The notes below the pieces were generated by a model, which worked only from the letters and a program-made list of their open reading frames with translations, was not told where the DNA came from and searched no databases. This document shows, in pieces, positions 5,950 to 6,374 of a stretch of DNA of 6,374 bases. The position numbers were made by a program, and so were the translations under genes. The first letter of the stretch is position 1; every line of letters starts with the position of its first letter. The stretch spans positions 1-6,374 of the forward strand of contig DUIU01000109.1 of NCBI GenBank assembly GCA_013330155.1. The letters are read 5' to 3'. Source of the stretch: Candidatus Poseidonia sp. (lineage in GTDB: Archaea; Thermoplasmatota; Poseidoniia; Poseidoniales; Poseidoniaceae).

Positions 5950-6372
5950 TTACTTCGCCAAAAAAACACTGGCTTCTTCAAACCAATGCCATCCTTTTGT
6001 CACCCAATCAAGCAACAGTGAGAGTTGTTTCGGAGTCACGTCCGCCGCTTTCGCAATTTTACGAAGAGCGGTCAATTCTTTCCGGTCGTAATCCCCGTCA
6101 ACAGCCGCGACCAACGCAGCGTCCCTGAGGACGAGTTGAGCAAAGACTGGATCAAGGTCGGCCAGAGATTGTTCAAGTGGAATGGGTTGTTCAAATCCTC
6201 CTCGAACAGTGATTCTCGATTCGGGGTGAATCATGGCTCGCCCCATCATGGCTTCAATCATGGCTATTTCTTCGCGCACCAATTCTCCATCCGCTGCTGC
6301 GATGAACACCAATATTTCGGCATAGCGGACGCGTTCTTGTGGCGAACGATGGATCAAACCATCGGGGAACAT
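5950..6372 (-). CDS. TerB-like (tellurite-resistance-type) helical protein, possibly 5'-truncated by the window edge
   Basis: The visible protein is 140 residues, a usual size for single-domain TerB proteins, which are small all-helical, acidic, probably metal-binding proteins tied to stress and membrane-associated systems. Two similar halves each carry an acidic turn: AADGELVREE at residues 26-35 and AVDGDYDRKELTALRKIA at 90-107. This repeated xDGxxxxxE pattern is the hallmark of the TerB fold. The end contains two Trp residues (WVTKGWHWFEEA). The ATG at 6370-6372 is two bases from the window end, so a Shine-Dalgarno cannot be seen and an upstream continuation cannot be excluded, though an MFPDG...SPQERVRYAE start is plausible for the family. 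It reads in the same direction as the methyltransferase gene, 64 bases ahead of it. No other ter genes are visible. Tellurite resistance itself should not be assumed. Confidence 0.75.
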   Translation of the reverse strand: MFPDGLIHRSPQERVRYAEILVFIAAADGELVREEIAMIEAMMGRAMIHPESRITVRGGFEQPIPLEQSLADLDPVFAQLVLRDAALVAAVDGDYDRKELTALRKIAKAADVTPKQLSLLLDWVTKGWHWFEEASVFLAK

Positions 6373-6374
6373 AC

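Noticed and set aside
1..6374. tRNA genes, CRISPR repeats, insertion-sequence ends, attachment sites
   Set aside because: No cloverleaf-like or regularly spaced repeats, terminal inverted repeats or transposase motifs were found by reading; all gaps between genes are about 110 bases or less.

Overview
The window looks like a compact archaeal genome segment, most likely from a marine planktonic euryarchaeon of the Marine Group II (Poseidoniales) type. The archaeal reading rests on a THEP1-family NTPase gene preceded by a TATA-like element and a GGAGATGA Shine-Dalgarno, on tightly packed or overlapping genes, and on balanced base composition. The Poseidoniales assignment is an inference from overall style; there is no rRNA or other phylogenetic marker to prove it. 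Nine protein genes fill almost the whole window. I saw no tRNA, rRNA, CRISPR array, insertion sequence or long repeat, and no gap between genes exceeds about 110 bases.

Left part (1-1813): the C-terminal part of a helical, HEAT-like protein enters on the + strand and ends at 481. A small four-helix membrane protein lies convergent to it on the - strand (484-900). Diverging from that gene is a GalU-type UTP-glucose-1-phosphate uridylyltransferase (950-1813, +), which would supply UDP-glucose for glycan synthesis.

Middle (1810-3771, all -): four closely spaced genes look like one transcription unit. In transcription order they are a THEP1-family NTPase, a two-helix membrane protein with an acidic tail, the lipoyl carrier GcvH of the glycine cleavage system, and a type 1 RNase H. 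The stop codon of the RNase H gene overlaps that of galU in a palindromic TTAA. A TATA-like element and a good Shine-Dalgarno precede the NTPase gene.

Right part (3882-6374, -): a 667-residue Eco57I/TaqI-like adenine-N6 DNA methyltransferase, with its own C-terminal target-recognition region, lies downstream of a small TerB-like protein that reaches the window edge. The methyltransferase lacks any usable ATG before its catalytic motifs, so it must start at GTG or TTG. It has an unusually long spacer between motif X and motif I and no visible nuclease partner. This TerB/methyltransferase pair is the most accessory-looking part of the window and the best candidate for an unusual DNA-modification or defence function. 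The rest appears to be ordinary chromosomal content.
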